Translations under genes and position numbers: made by a program
Part shown: in pieces, positions 21,986 through 35,637 of the stretch
Layout of the letters: each line of letters begins with the position of its first letter
Position numbering within the stretch: position 1 is the stretch's first letter
The notes under the pieces: generated by a model
Told to the model about the DNA's origin: nothing
What the model saw: the letters and a program-made list of their open reading frames with translations, nothing else
Databases searched by the model: none
DNA from: Poecilobothrus nobilitatus
Taxonomy: Eukaryota; Arthropoda; Insecta; Diptera; Dolichopodidae
Reading direction: 5' to 3'
Length of the DNA: 64,000 nt
Assembly: GCA_947095535.1 (NCBI GenBank)
Contig: OX352774.1
Location: forward strand, 214,818,965 to 214,882,964

Positions 21986-23689
21986 AAAATAAAAATATGA
22001 AAATTTTAAATGGCACTTATCACTTAAAATCGAAAATACATCTTGATTAAGAAACCCAAGAATCACGATATCATATAAATTATTCCAATTAGAAAAACAA
22101 AAACTTTTTTATTACATTTTTTTTTACCTAGTTTAACTTATAACATTTAATGAACATCGATCATCATTTGTTGCATAAAAATGTAAAAAATGTAAATTCA
22201 AAGATTTATTATCTAATTTTCATAGTCAAGTTCTTGAAAATTTATTGTCAAACATTAAAATATTGATTGGAAAATTAAACCATCAAAAATTCCAATAAAA
22301 ACAAAAATAGTAATGGAAAAAAAAATTTAATAAAGGTACATAAAAAAAAAAATAAAAATATCATCAATCTTTTGCCACGTGTATGTTTTTTCTTTAATTT
22401 TTATTTTTTTTTGTAATCAAATTATTTAGTTTGAGTACACCATCGAATGGATTCGGTTTTAAGGAACAAAAACAAAAGTAAAAAACAGAAAGAGAAAAAA
22501 TAAACTAAAATTTTTATTTATTTTTTTTTTTTTGTGACATTTTTGATAGCAAAAGAAATTTATTTCGATAATATTTTATGAATCAAAAAAAAAATAAATT
22601 TGCTTTTTCCCATTTATCAGGAAAAATCAACAAATATTAACCTCCAGAAATTTTTGTTTTGTTTTTTTTTTTTTTAGAAAGGAAAACAAATCTGAAAATA
22701 TTAATACTATTGAATATTATCAAAATTTTTATCACTACTAAATTGTATAATATTGTCTGATATTCTTAAATGTTTTTTTCAAAAGTGTCTTGCCTTAACC
22801 AATCATGACCCTAAAGGTGCAATAAAATAAAAACAAATATTAAAAATACTAAAAGAAAATTTGTAAAAAAAAAAGAAAATGAAAAACTTAACATTAACTT
22901 TTTTTTTTTCTGCACTCTGCTTCCCCGCTCTTTATACTTTCGCTGACATTCACATTTAACTTTTAACTTTATAAATCTTCAGTTTTTAGGAGAACAAACA
23001 GAAAATTAATTCTAAAAACATAAAAAAATAAAAAGAAATGAGAAAAAATTTTACAGGACGAGAAGGAAGAAAAAATATTATAATGTAAAACAGTAAATCA
23101 TTGCTTAAAGCTATTTACGTATGATGATTAGCCTGAGCAAGAAAAAACAAAAACAACACAAATGCAAAGCATATAGAGAATATCAAAATTATTTTCACAC
23201 CAGGATATCTTTTAAGGATTTTTCATCTTCGATTAAATAATTCCAACAAATAACAAGAAAAAAATCAAGAACATAAAAATTTGATTTATTTACTTAAGGA
23301 TTATGAACTTTAGGTCCAATCATAACAGTTGTTTTATTATATTGGAAATTTCAATAAAAATTCAAAGGAAAAATGATAAATGGAAGTTAATGTATATTAA
23401 ATAGATTCTGTTGTCATAGGATCATCACCCTTTATGGCGAATAAACTTATTGATTTCTCGTTTTTTTTTTTTGTCATAGACTAAAGGTTAGTCATGAAAT
23501 CAAATATTTAAAAACAGAAAACATCATTAACTTTAAACATAAACAGTGTAAAAATTTAACATTTTATAAATAAGAAATAACATAAAGTAGTGCTATTTAA
23601 GTATTTTGATGGAATATAAAAAACAATTAAGATAGATTCAACTTAGTAAAAGTTAAGTAGAATTGACTGAAAATGAAAACTGGAAAAAA
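21986..23689. other. AT-rich DNA, no feature recognised
   Basis: Very rich in A and T runs; no coding, tRNA-like or repeat-family match seen. Confidence 0.45.
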
Positions 23690-24060
23690 ATATCTGGAAC
23701 AAAAAAAAATCTTGAAAATAAAATCTTGAATTAAAATTATTTATTTTCGAAATAATGATTTGAAAAGAAAAAAATCGTGGTTAACGCCCCCAAACCTCCG
23801 CTAAACAAATTAGTGGAACCCTGATTTTATAACCAACTCTAAAATCATACTTAATCATAATTTGAGATTTTTCTTTTCGTATTTCGTGTCGTTCCCATTA
23901 ATAAATATTCTGTAAAACGCGTATAACACTGATTTTGAATCCAACTCTAAAATGCTGTCATAATTTAGAATCTCTTATATAGATATACTTGTATATAACC
24001 ATTATAGAAAAAAGATTTTTTTTGTTGAAAATCTTTTAATTTTGTTATTTTTTTAGTTAA
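23690..24060 (+). repeat. Family F repeat and 'aaaatcttga' words
   Basis: 'aaaatcttga' words near 23706-23735 recall 18315-18340. 23902-23978 is a good match to the F units at 18757-18905 (tattctgtaaaa.gcgtataac, gaatccaactctaaaat). So the same two components that lie inside the foldback element at 18-19 kb recur here in the same order, without recognisable inverted arms. Confidence 0.5.
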
Positions 24061-24231
24061 AAAATTTTTTTTTTTTTTAAAAAAACATTAAATAAAATTT
24101 TGAAAAATATTTTTTTTCAAGAATTTTACAAGAATATTTTTTAGTTTTCAAGAAATTTTTTTTTCAAGATTTTTTTACAGGAAAACGGCGTGCTCCCTAT
24201 GTTGAATATTTTTAATTTTGAGAGTTTTTCA

Positions 24232-24386
24232 TAAAAAAGGAGATTTTTTAGAAAAAAAAGGAAATATTTTAGAGAAAAAGGAAATTTTAAAAGAGGAGAT
24301 TTTGAAAAAAGGAGATTTTAAAAAAGGAGAATTTGAAAAAGAAGATTTTAAAAAAAGGAGATTTTGCAGATGGAGATCAAAAAAAT
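24232..24386. repeat. Degenerate ~17-bp minisatellite
   Basis: About nine tandem units of the type 'aaaaaaggagatttt' varying from 14 to 20 bp. The array is open on both strands (frames at 24218-24442 and 24229-24432), giving KKGDF- and SPFLKS-like repeats. This follows from the repeat having no stop, and there is no other evidence of coding. Confidence 0.75.
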
Positions 24387-25330
24387 TGAGATTTCGTATG
24401 GCACCCTTCAATAAATGTGAATGTGTGAGCATTTTTTATTAACTCTTAAAGATTTTAAAAGATATTTCTTTGAATTTATACCCGAAAAAACATTTTGATA
24501 TTTCAGTAATTTTTAGCCACACACGAAGCACTTAATCTAACGTGTCTATACTTAAATCAACATAAAAGATATACTAAATAGTTCTAGATATACGAACTTA
24601 CGAAGTAATTCACGTTGAAGATATACGAAGTTCATTCATGACAGCTTAATGAAATATGAATCAAACCGACTTAATGAATGCTGCTATGCTGCTTGTCATA
24701 AGAGTGATAAAGAAAAAATAATATATAAAAAATATTATATAAAAATTTATTCCATAATTCTAATTTCCAAAGTTCATATATTACATACATACATTATATA
24801 AATTAATATTTACAAATTATAAAATTAAATCTTAATGTAAATTTATATGCTTAATGTACATAATATACTCGTATATACAAAATAAATAACATACAAAATA
24901 TATATATATGTATACAAAATAAATAAATTTATTACAAATCTGCCATCAATCTGAAATCCAAATTATCTTTCATTTTCATATTTTAATAATAATTAAACAT
25001 TTATTTTGATCCTCCAAGAGGAAAATATCAAATTTCTTTCTCTAATTTTCTTTGGATTACCATTTTATTATAGAAAACATAATTATAGATAGTTTTATTC
25101 GTAATGTATAGAAAGAAATTATTATCCTTTCATTAATATCTATCCATTTAGTAAATATTACAATAAAAGACGTGACATAATAATAATAGACAAAATTCCT
25201 GATAACCTTTTCAGGTTACTGATACTTAAACTTAAAATCATTTCATAATAAATTTAAAATTATTTTAAAATATTATACAAAATTTATCTTAGTCAAAAAT
25301 TCATTCAAAATCATTGTATTTTCAAATTTA
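24387..25330. other. AT-rich DNA, no feature recognised
   Basis: No repeat family or coding signal. Contains TA-rich stretches around 24840-24915. Confidence 0.4.
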
Positions 25331-25655
25331 TTTTTGTAATATTCGAAATTGTATGATAGCTACTCGATACCATTGCATCAAACCAACCAAATTTTAAAAC
25401 TTGATCATATCTTACAAAATTTCAGATGTTTAGAACTTTGTAAGTACCTAATCTATCAGCATATAAATTTCGCCATTCCGCGAATCTGTTCCGTTAAATT
25501 AGCCAATTTTGGCAGAAGATATTGCCACTTAACTACTTTTGACAAAACTTTCAATAATCAGATTTCATAGACACTGAGTTATACTCATATAAAAAAAAAA
25601 ACATTGTAATGCAGGTGCCCGAATCCGTCGGTCGAATTTGTTCAATCTCAACAGA
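25331..25655 (-). repeat. Family T array copy
   Basis: Read on the minus strand: 'gacggattcgggcacctgc', 'ataactcagtgtctat', 'atctgaaattttg', 'gatcaagtttta' and 'aatttggttggtttgatgca', the same word order as the plus-strand T array at 33865-34405. The 73-codon plus-strand frame here is the complement of this repeat and not a gene. Confidence 0.6.
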
Positions 25656-26999
25656 GAAAAAATCTTTAAATAACTATGAGTTAATAGCTAAATTATGTTA
25701 CTATTTATTATATTTTATTTTAAAATAATACATAAAATTAAAATGCTTGATCTAAGCAACATAAGTAATGCTTAAACTAAATAAAAAATGTTAATTGTAA
25801 AAGAATCCTACCTTAATTCTTGTTTTAGTTATCGTGGTCAGCCAACTATAACTCAAAATTCAAGCTAAATATACTCAAAGTTCAATCCTGCTGAGCAAGA
25901 ATATAATATATATTTTTCTCGTTATATTTTCGTTCTCCTTTAAGGTGTCACAAACTTAGTATATCCTTGAACTATATCTCTCTACTCTTTATAGTAAATT
26001 TCATGTAAGAAAACTTAAGATAATAAAGTTACTAAATTTTTTTTATGTCCAGTTATAAAAAAGAAGAAGAAAATACACTAAACTATAATACTGTTTTAGA
26101 CGAAAGTGTTTTAGACAATAATGAATATCACCATAATATTGAATTGAGTTAATTGTTGACAATCATAATTAAAATTGAAATGAATCTAAAGATTACTAAA
26201 TATAAACAGAATTATTTTTAATTATATTTCATATAGTTTAGAAAATTTTGTTAATGTGTGATAGAAACAATTGAATAAAAATAATCTAGATATGAAATTT
26301 TAATAAATTTTTGAATTTCCTATATTAAACCATATATTTGCAAGACATATTAACATAAACATAATATTAACATATGTACATACGTGTTTTCTCTATACAA
26401 ATATTTTGTCTTCAATCTTTTGTCTTTTGTCTTGAATGTTTTCAATCTTGTTCATCTTGTTCATTTATAAATTTATCTATTTTCTATTTTCCATTTTCAA
26501 TTAAAATTATAAAAATTATTTAAGTAAAGAAAAATTTAATTAAAAATATAATTTATTATTATGGATCATAAATATAAAAATGAATTATCTGATAGACATA
26601 ATTTGATAGTAAACATTTTTTTTTTTTAATAAGTTAAAAATTTTTATTACGAAAAATATAAATTTTTTTTTATATGGTAGGTATCTAAAGCTATCTATTT
26701 TTTATACGATAACTAATTTATTAAAATAAATATGTATAACACGAATATGTAAAAACAAAGTGCACAATGAAATGAATTAGAATTTTTTTTTTAAGCAAAA
26801 TTGTGAAAATTAAAGATACATTTTTCTTTAATATTAAAAAAATGTCAAAAATATAACTATTTAAAGCCGATACAATGGGTCTAATATATAAAGCTGACAT
26901 TAAAAACAAATTTCACTTTTTCAAATAAAACATACAAGTGAATATGTAGTTTATGTTTGAAAAAGTGAGGTTTCAGTTCAAGCTCAGTTTTATGCATTC
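25656..26999. other. AT-rich DNA, no gene recognised
   Basis: Low-complexity 'tcttgttcat'-type words at 26400-26465. The phrase 'cagttttatgcattcga' at 26983-26999 also occurs at 2-18, so a fragment of the same dispersed repeat may start here. Confidence 0.4.
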
Positions 27000-27145
27000 G
27001 ACCCATCTCGCCTTCAAAAAATTTGCATAGTGATAGAAAGTAGGAAATTTTCGTCGCAGACATATTACTATAGACCCATCTCGCCTTCAAAAAATTTGCA
27101 TAGTGATAGAAAGTAGGAAATTTTCGTCGCAGACATATTACTATA
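27000..27145. repeat. Exact tandem duplication, 73-bp unit
   Basis: 27000-27072 and 27073-27145 are identical, both beginning GACCCATCTCGCC and ending CATATTACTATA. There are only two copies and no decay, so the event is recent, or an assembly artefact. Confidence 0.9.
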
Positions 27146-27344
27146 GTTTGAGAAGCTTTGAAGATACAAAAGATTCAAATTTTCTAACTTACATCAGTGT
27201 TATTGTACAAACATTTTTAACTTCTATTTTCTACCCTTTTTTTTTGCAGAAGTTCTATTTTACAAAAGAAGTTTTATGTTTTCTATTTTTCTAAGCTTAA
27301 ATTTTTGTGTTTTAAAAAACATTTTAAAAAAATTGCGTTTTAAA

Positions 27345-27515
27345 CATAGTGGTTGTTTTAACTTTAGGGTATTACAGCTCCATAACGAGTCAAACACATG
27401 ACAAAATTCCTTTCCAAAATTTATTTTTCAAAATAATATAAAACGGCCGGACAAAGTGAAGCTTATAAATAAATTTTTTAGATAATTTTGAAAAATATAT
27501 TTTTGTAATGATTAT
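27345..27515 (+). repeat. Family X, 3'-end fragment
   Basis: 'gtattacagctccataacgag', then 'cggccggacaaagtgaagctt' and 'ataaattttttagataatttt' give the X terminal order (gtagctccgtaacg, GGAC array, gtgaaactaataagca). The GGAC array is reduced to little more than one unit. Diverged copy. Confidence 0.5.
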
Positions 27516-29613
27516 GCTTACAAATTTATAATACAATATTAAGCAAAGAAAATAAAAATTTTAATAAAACGTACTAAAATATTTTTGTTTTAAAAGTACT
27601 TATCTAATACCTAGATAATTATAATTACAATTTAATTCAATGTAAATATAATTAAGTACTTTAATTAAAATATTTTAGAACAATATGGAAATGGAATTAT
27701 TTTAGAATAATTAGGAAACTGAAAAAAGAAAATTTTCTCATCGATAATTATTGATAATTAAATAACCTTGGTATGAACTGAAATTTTCAATTATATAGAA
27801 ATTATCTACTAAAATATCTTTTAAATAGAATCTATCTTAAAATTTTTTTTTCAAATTAAGTGAAATAAAAATGTCATCATTTTATGGTTAAACTTAAGTA
27901 CAAAACATAATATGAAGTTATCTAGTGATTAATGAACCACGCATATTATTTAATAAAATTTATTTTACTTAATTAACAAATAAAATAATTATATAAAAAC
28001 TACATTTAAACATTTTAAAGTGCAACAGATTTATATTTTTTTTTGGCAGTCCATTTCTTCAAATATTTGATAAAAAATATATGATTGATATATGATATAT
28101 GATTCTAATTTTTATCTAATTATAATTCTTACTTAATTATAATCTTATGATATGGTTCCTGATCCTTAATCTGAAAAATTAAATACCATAAGATATTGCT
28201 TATTAGTTCAGCGAACACACATATTATATACGAATAATTTTGAAAAATTCTGATTATGTAATCAATTAATGAGAAGATAATTTTTTAATAAGATTATTCT
28301 TCTACTCTTAAAAAGTTTAAAACAAGCAAAAATAAAAAAAAATTTAAAGGTAGGATATATATAAGTAGCTACTTGTCAAATTAGACATGAATTGAATTTA
28401 TCGTTTTAATCAATATTATTTAAATATAAATTTTTTAATAACATCATAATTTTACCATAAAATATTTATTATTAATTAGTGGCGTAGTGCTCAAAATAAG
28501 TGATTATTTTTTTCTTCATAAACCATTTTAAAAGTCCCCCAAGTTAATAAATGTTTAATTAATACATACCGAAAATAAATATAATTTTTTTTTTTTTCAA
28601 AATTTGACCTTGCTCTAAAAGTATAGTAACAGTTAAATACCCTCGAAACATTTAATGTGTCATAACTTGCGTATAATTTGAAATCTTTTTATTTTTTTTT
28701 TTTAAATAAAACCATTATAATCCTTTAATTTTTCTTGACATATATTGGTATCTACAATGTATGTATATTTTTATGTAAAATATAAAAGTATTGTAATCAT
28801 AAAAATGTATATGTTCTATACTTTTGACTATCATTTTTATCAGAACCGTATATATGTATGTATGTTAAAAAAACAAAAAATTTAAAAAAAGAGAACACTT
28901 AAAACAAAAAAATTTTGGGGGAAATAAAATTTTGGAATACGTATTATTCAACTTCGTACCCAAAGCCAGAATCCTAGGTTTTCACTTTCCGAACAAAAAA
29001 TTTTGAAATTTTTTACTAATATTTACAATATTACCTACACATTTTAGAAAATTCACCTCATTTTATAAAAGTGCAAATTTTAAAATATCTAGCACATTGG
29101 CAGACACAATGTTGACTTATAAAACAACCATACGTTCAATAGATACGTTCTGCTTTATACAATAGATAACATAAATAACATAGAAACTGTGTTAAACAAA
29201 AACGAATATACATATAAGAAACTACAATATGTTTAACTAAAGTAAGTAAATTTAAAGATGTATATATCTATCATTTATTAAAAATAAATATAAATAAATA
29301 CTTTATTGCGCAAAACTGTTAGACGAAAAATAGAGCAATTTTTTATTGATGAAAGCTTAGCTAACATGTCAGTAATCATTAGAATTTAATTGAGTTGTGT
29401 ACCTTTAAAATGTAGGAAAACCTATTCGACCGAAGTTGAAGTCAAGTTTCCCTAGATTTATCACACAATGATACTACTCTTACGGAAGAAGTTTTTAAAG
29501 GTTCTCAGATCCATGAGAAAAAGTATGGATCCATATTTTATCTAAATTTTGGAAAAATAAACTACCAAGATATTTCGTTAACTATTTAGAGAAAACAAAA
29601 TGTTTTCTTTGTA
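27516..29613. other. AT-rich DNA, no feature recognised
   Basis: Nothing beyond homopolymers and TA-rich tracts. Confidence 0.45.
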
Positions 29614-29748
29614 TTAGTGCATTTCCCTCCCACATAAATGTAACAAGGAAATTACTCAGCCTTTCCTTTTCAGGCGTGGCTATTCACGCCGTAAGGGGGA
29701 ATTATTTTTACGACGTGTGTGGGATTCAAACACACACTTCCTTGGTGT
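29614..29748 (-). repeat. SINE family Z, truncated at its head
   Basis: Matches 18470-18620 in order: GCATTTCCCTCCCACATAAATG, 'cagcctttcct', 'caggcgtggct', hairpin remnant 'gccgtaaggggg...tttacgac', and the T-arm 'gtgtgggattcaaacacacac'. The tRNA 5' half with the A box is missing beyond 29748, and the hairpin and T arm carry mismatches, so this is an older 5'-truncated copy. Confidence 0.75.
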
Positions 29749-32700
29749 GGCTCCAACAAAAACTTTAGCGAAAATATTAATGTAACTGACGTTTAATTCT
29801 TTTTAATTACAATAGAAAGTCTTTTGATAAAAACCTAAAGCTTTAAAACAAAGTAAGGCTGATATTATACTTATAAGAAATTTGAAAATTGAAAGAAGAG
29901 TAGTTTTCTTATTTATTTTTTTAAATTGTTTCACTTATCAGTTTTTATATTCGATACTCATATAATTATTTTCCGATTTTAAATGCATTTTTCATCTTTA
30001 CATCTAACCAACAGTATAAAGTCAAAGGGAAACCATTTTTTTCTTTTTTACCATTCAATATATTATACCGCTGTCAGTATGAACAGAAAAAAAAAAACAC
30101 TTCTAACAAAAACCTTTTAAAAATGTTGTAAGGTATTTTTTTCATACCACTTTTTAAAAATGTTTTTATTATACCTTTGTTTTGTGTTCACAAAAATAAA
30201 AGAAATTTTTTTTTTGTACAATGTTAAATGAAAATAAAATATCAAAGGTAACTCTAAAAAAAAAAAATTTAAAGAATCATGATACAGTAATTTTTACTTT
30301 TAAAAACAAAACAACAATAAAAAACAAAGCATTATGCGTAAATTTCTGCACATAAAAAAAATATTTTTCTGTACATACGTTACACATTATTGTCTGATTA
30401 TATCACAACTCAAGCATAACAATTTCTCATCTTATTAAGAACAAAAATAAGAACAACAATTAAAATGGAAACCCATCTCTTTTCATAATCCTATAAATGT
30501 CAGTTTTTTTTAAGAATTCTATCATTATAAAAACAGCATATACATATTATATAATGCCAGATAAGATAAAATGCTATAAAGATAAAAATTTATTGTGCAG
30601 ATATTCGTTCCTAACTATCATTTGTAAAATACACCTAACCATCTAATGGGGAGACTTTCAAACAATGAGCTAAAAATAGATACTTATAAAAAAAAAACAA
30701 GAGGTAGGCATAATATAAAAAAAAAAGTCATATTTACGATCGAAATAATGGCGTCATTTTTACAAATAATATTTATGTACTTTGACACTATGCCAATAAA
30801 TTCAGTAATAAAGTGTTGCTATAGGTAAAAATCATATATATTTTTTGTAGGTACTTTAGGTGTAAACAATAAACAGAAATGAGCTAAAACATGTAACATA
30901 TTCTTCTTCAAAAATAGAATAACTAAAGCCCACTAAAAATAACTAATGTAAAGTACCTACTTTTAATTAATATTTAAAGAGCTATTGCCCAAAATTATTT
31001 AATTTATCTTTATCAACCTCATAATAGAGGTCTTACTGTAACACCACATTTTGAAATTTTGTATTAAAATTTAACTGATTATTTGCTTCTAATACGGTAA
31101 TTAGATGTGTATCTAGAAATTTTGCATTATAATGTATGTACATTATAAGCTTGTGTAAATTGGAGTAGGTATAGGTATAACATAGGTAGTTTTCCTTAAA
31201 TATTTTTGGTACTGTAAAACTATTTATTAAGTAAATTAATTATAATAGATTAAACTTTAATATTTTTTAATTATTAATGTAATTAAATTGTTGTTTACTT
31301 TATTTAAATTTTTAACATATAAAATTTAAAATTTATTAGGCTTCACTTAATAGAAACAGAAAATTGATCATTTATTCAAAATTTGTTAAAAATATTCCAA
31401 TTTTGTTAAAAATATTTTATGACTATGGTAACACTAAACATATATATTACTTGATTGAAAAAAAATTAATTTTGAATAAAAAATAAATATGTATAACGGG
31501 GTAAAATAACAAAAAATATCTTAGCAAAGTATAATAAAAATGACATTGTAAATTCCGTTAGGTATTTTCTTCGAACTGTTAGTTATTGTGTTAACAAAAA
31601 TAAAAAATCCCATAAAAGTGCTTAAATTATCATAAAAATATTATCACAATGAACTTCAATTTATTTCAAATTTTTTGTTGTTGTTTTTCCTTTCACCTGT
31701 ATTTATCTCTTTCACATAATATCTATTTAAAATCGAAACCATCATAAAAATAATGTCCTTTTTATGTACCGTTATTATTATTGTTTACAACAATTAATCA
31801 ATACATGTTGATGTATAGGTATAATAGCATCTTTTAAAAGTCCTACAAAATCATATAGAATAATATAAAGTGTATTCAAACATTCGGTTCAATAAAGTTG
31901 AAAATCCTTTTTTTATGCTCCTCTTTTGCTCCATTTTTATAATGACATTGTTTTATTTATTTTATATGACTTTTATAACAATTTTTTTTTTTTATTTCAG
32001 CTATTATTATGTTTATGCATATGTATATACTTATATATTTTTATTAAAAATTAAAGAAAAAAAATTCTTTATTAATTTACCAGTGCCAGAAAAGAAATTG
32101 GCCAGATATTTGTCGGTTTAAGTACAGTTAAAAAAAAAGAAGTATTATTAAAATTAATTTCTTTTTAAAATTAAAAAAATAATTTAAAAGTAAAATAATT
32201 AGATTGATTTACTTAAGAACATAAACCATCTTAATACCAGAGAAATATAAATTTTATAAATTTTTTCCAGAGAAAAGCGATTTTCCCGTTATCAATACGA
32301 AATAAATAAACAAAATAAGTAAGAGAATTTTGTTTCCCTTCTCTCTAAAACCGTTTGAGGTAAATTCGAAATCTACCACTGTTTTATTGTATTGTTTTTC
32401 TCTAAGATTCTTAAATGAAAAATGTCTACTTGTAACATTTTGACCCTTTGAGTAATCAAATTGTAGTAGGAATTTTTATTATTGGGTGCTTCTTTATCAA
32501 ATTCAAATTTTGTTGTTACTTTGAAACAAAGCCAGATTAATTACACTTTAAGGACACAAGTATACATACATGTTTTTTTATTTATATTGTTGATATAGGT
32601 TTTTTTACAAGTTTGATTAAAATATATGGCTAAGAGTTTTTATAAGACTATGTGAAGACTATTCGAATATTGTAAAATTATCCATTTTATAAATCCCGGG

Positions 32701-33864
32701 CTTCTAAGACTCAGAATATAATTTTTAGATTTTTGATTTAAATATTATTGCACTAAAGAACTACGATCATGAAGAATATTTTAAATGCTTTAATCTGCAC
32801 AGTTTTGATCTAATAATGGACTCTCATTTAAAAGATATTTTAAAACATATTTATTTTAAAGATTTATGAAATTTTCACTAAAGAGTAACTGTACAAATTA
32901 ATTTTATTACTACAGGATATACAGGATATAAAAAATTTCAATACCAAAAAAAAAACAAAAAAATAGAGTTTTCCTTAAAAAAAAAAAAAATGTATTTTCA
33001 TTTTTTATTTACATAATAAAAATAAATATAGATTCATATAATATGATTATGCACTATACATAAAAATATATGTTAGTGGACTATGCACACATTAGTTAAT
33101 GTTAAATAAATTTTATAAGGATATCATTTTTATGAAAAAATAAATATTAAAAAAAAAAAATTTTTTTTTAAAATAAATTTAAAATATTTTTGAAATAAAT
33201 TTCAAAGAAAAGTAAAATTTAAAATATAGTTATTTTATATACTTATTATAATATTATATTATGTATACGTACATATCAATATGTATATTCATTTGTTTTT
33301 TTATTGGCTACACTCTTTGATAAAAAAAAAGTTTTTTAATTTTTTTAGTTTTTAATTCCTATGAGAGATTTTTAAAATAATAAAAATAATTCTATTTAAT
33401 TAAATAAATAAATATTGATTTCAGACACAAAAAATATTTTTAAAAAATTAAACTAATGCCGGATATTGGATTAGTTTCATTTTTTAAAGGAATTTTTTTA
33501 TTGTAAATATTTGTTTTTGTTTGATAAAGTTTTATTCATGCTCATTAGAGACTCATTAAAAAATCATGAGAGAGTCATTTGGAAAAGTGCTTAGTCTACA
33601 TATTTTTTCATATAAATATGTGGGAAACGATAAAATTTTATACAGCGAATTCAGTAAATACCAATCCCATTTTATTCAATATTAAAATAATATGTAATTT
33701 TGTAATTTAGATCAAATGAACAAAATTGATCTAAAACTCAAATTTTTTTCACATATCCTATACGACATTTTTGAAGAAATTAAAAATAGAAATTTAATTA
33801 AATAAAATTTATTTATCATAGGCCTCCATGATTTTCACTTTTGCAAAATTGTTAGTTTTGCTAT
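29749..33864. other. AT-rich DNA, no gene recognised
   Basis: Four kilobases of homopolymer-rich sequence. The frames at 30646-30828 and 31870-32121 are low-complexity. I saw no tRNA-like head, inverted repeat or known repeat family. Confidence 0.45.
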
Positions 33865-34405
33865 TTAAATCCAGCATTTTCGGCCGCCGACTTCGAGTAG
33901 CTGCCATACAACTTCTTTTTCTATATGGAAATAACTCAATATCTATTCAAGCCAGGTATCTGAAATTTTGCAAATGATGATCAAGTTTTATGGCAACAAT
34001 TTCTGTAAAATTAGATTGTGATGGTACGACAGGTTCGGGTAACTGCCTTACAACATCTCTTTTTAAATTAAAATAACTCAGTGTCTATTGAAGCTAGGTA
34101 TCTGAAATATAGTGAAGAGATGTCGAGTTACATGCCAAAATCTTTTATAAAATTTGATTGGTCTAGAGCAGCCGGTTCAGACTTTTTGCACCTCTTGGAA
34201 CTTAATGAAGCTAGGGGACTCAAATCTTACAAATAATGATCAAGTTTTATGGCAACAACTTCTGCAAAATTTGGTTGTGCTGGTGCAACAGATTCGGGTA
34301 AATGCTATACAACTCCACACTTTACATAAATATATCTCTGTAGTTACCGTCGGTACTAAAACATCTGAATGTTTTTAAAAGATGATCAAGTTTTATAGAA
34401 ACAGG
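33865..34405 (+). repeat. Family T degenerate tandem array
   Basis: The phrase 'gatgatcaagttttatggcaac' recurs near 33976, 34235 and 34381, with a diverged version near 34118, so monomers are about 115-150 bp. Each contains '(g)gttcgggtaactgcc', 'ataactcagtgtctattgaag' and 'taggtatctgaaat'. The 74-codon frame at 34154-34378 is within the array and is not a gene. Confidence 0.65.
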
Positions 34406-34835
34406 ATATATTACGTTCCTACGGGTATCCCAGAGTTTATACAATCTACTCTACTGCACTCTTCTTCTTTTTTACATTGTAACGGAATTTGAATGAAAAT
34501 TGGTTGAAAAGTTTCGAAATCCTATTCCTTTAATCAGTTTTAAAATCAATTTAGCTGTGACAATACAAAAGCTAAAACAACAATTTGTGAATTGTTTTTT
34601 GGGTAGTTTTTTTTTTTTAAATATCTTTTTCATTCTTTTCTGGGGTGTATGGCCTATAATAAACTTTTAAGTCTTACTCTATTTTTTTTTGTATATTCTC
34701 ACATTGTAGCATTTGCATTTTAAATAGTGGGAATGTGTCTAGCTAATGTTATTCTTTATATTTGTTATAAAAAACCTGAAAAAACATTTTCCGTATTTTC
34801 CTAATTGGTTTCCTAAGTTTATTAATTAAAGTATT
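34406..34835. other. AT-rich DNA, no feature recognised
   Basis: Nothing recognised. Confidence 0.4.
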
Positions 34836-34875
34836 AACTAGTATTCGCCCGCCCCTCGAAATTCGAGGTGTTTTA
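34836..34875 (+). repeat. Probable start of a dispersed element
   Basis: ACTAGTATTCGCCCGCCCC followed by a 7-bp stem-loop CCTCGAA/TTCGAGG (34854-34868). Many arthropod dispersed repeats start with a similar 'actagc..cgcccgcggcttcgcccg' motif; this resemblance is from memory. It precedes the duplicated block at 35045-36107 and may be the end of the same element. Confidence 0.35.
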
Positions 34876-35133
34876 ATTAGCAATTACAATACAATATATA
34901 CAGTATAGTTTCTTTATGATTTTATTTAAAATGTAAAAATACAATTTTCAATAATTAAAGCCTTTATGAATTTAAAATTTCTTTGTAAATGATATTTCTT
35001 GTAAAAACACGATTATTATTATCTTTTAGAAGTTGCCCTTGATTTAGATTAAATATTATGATGATATTATGATATGTAAGAATTTATTTCGTTTAAAATA
35101 TAAAAAAAAAAAAACAAAAAAAAAAACAGAACT

Positions 35134-35189
35134 GGATCGAACTTGCAAAATCAAAAAGCAACTATTAATAATACCACACTCTACCGCTG
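35134..35189 (-). repeat. tRNA-like SINE head, family U, copy 1
   Basis: On the minus strand the A-box region CAGCGGTAGAGTGTGG and B box AAGTTCGATCC are spaced as in a tRNA. The anticodon-arm region is A/T-rich and unpaired. A poly-A/T tract precedes it at 35102-35126. Not a functional tRNA. Confidence 0.55.
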
Positions 35190-35637
35190 TTCTAAATACT
35201 AAACTGAAACTCTAATCTTTATATTCAGTTATATTGTGAAATTCCTACTCCTACCATACAACCAATATTTTAAAATTTTTAATCGAAAAGAAAAATAAAA
35301 CAAAAATTCAACGGAATAAAAGAGCGTCGTTTTTGAATATGTATATTATAGGTATAGATTATACATATTATATGATACATATGTATATACTTTACATGGG
35401 TTTTTTATAAAAATGGAAAATTATTAATGAAAATTAAAAAATTTTGGAAAAATATTAATTTTGTAAGATGGCTATACTGAATATTTATCATTTAAAAAGA
35501 AAAAAATTAAAGTTGGTTGGTAAATCATTGAGTAAAATGGTTTTAAATGTCTGTCATTTACAGATTAAATATTATGATATGTAAGAATTTATTTCATATA
35601 AAATATTAGAAATAAAAAAAAAAAAAAAAATAGAATA

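Noticed and set aside
24218..24442. Repetitive lysine-rich protein
   Set aside because: A product of a stop-free purine-rich minisatellite, open on both strands, with no start context or neighbouring exon.
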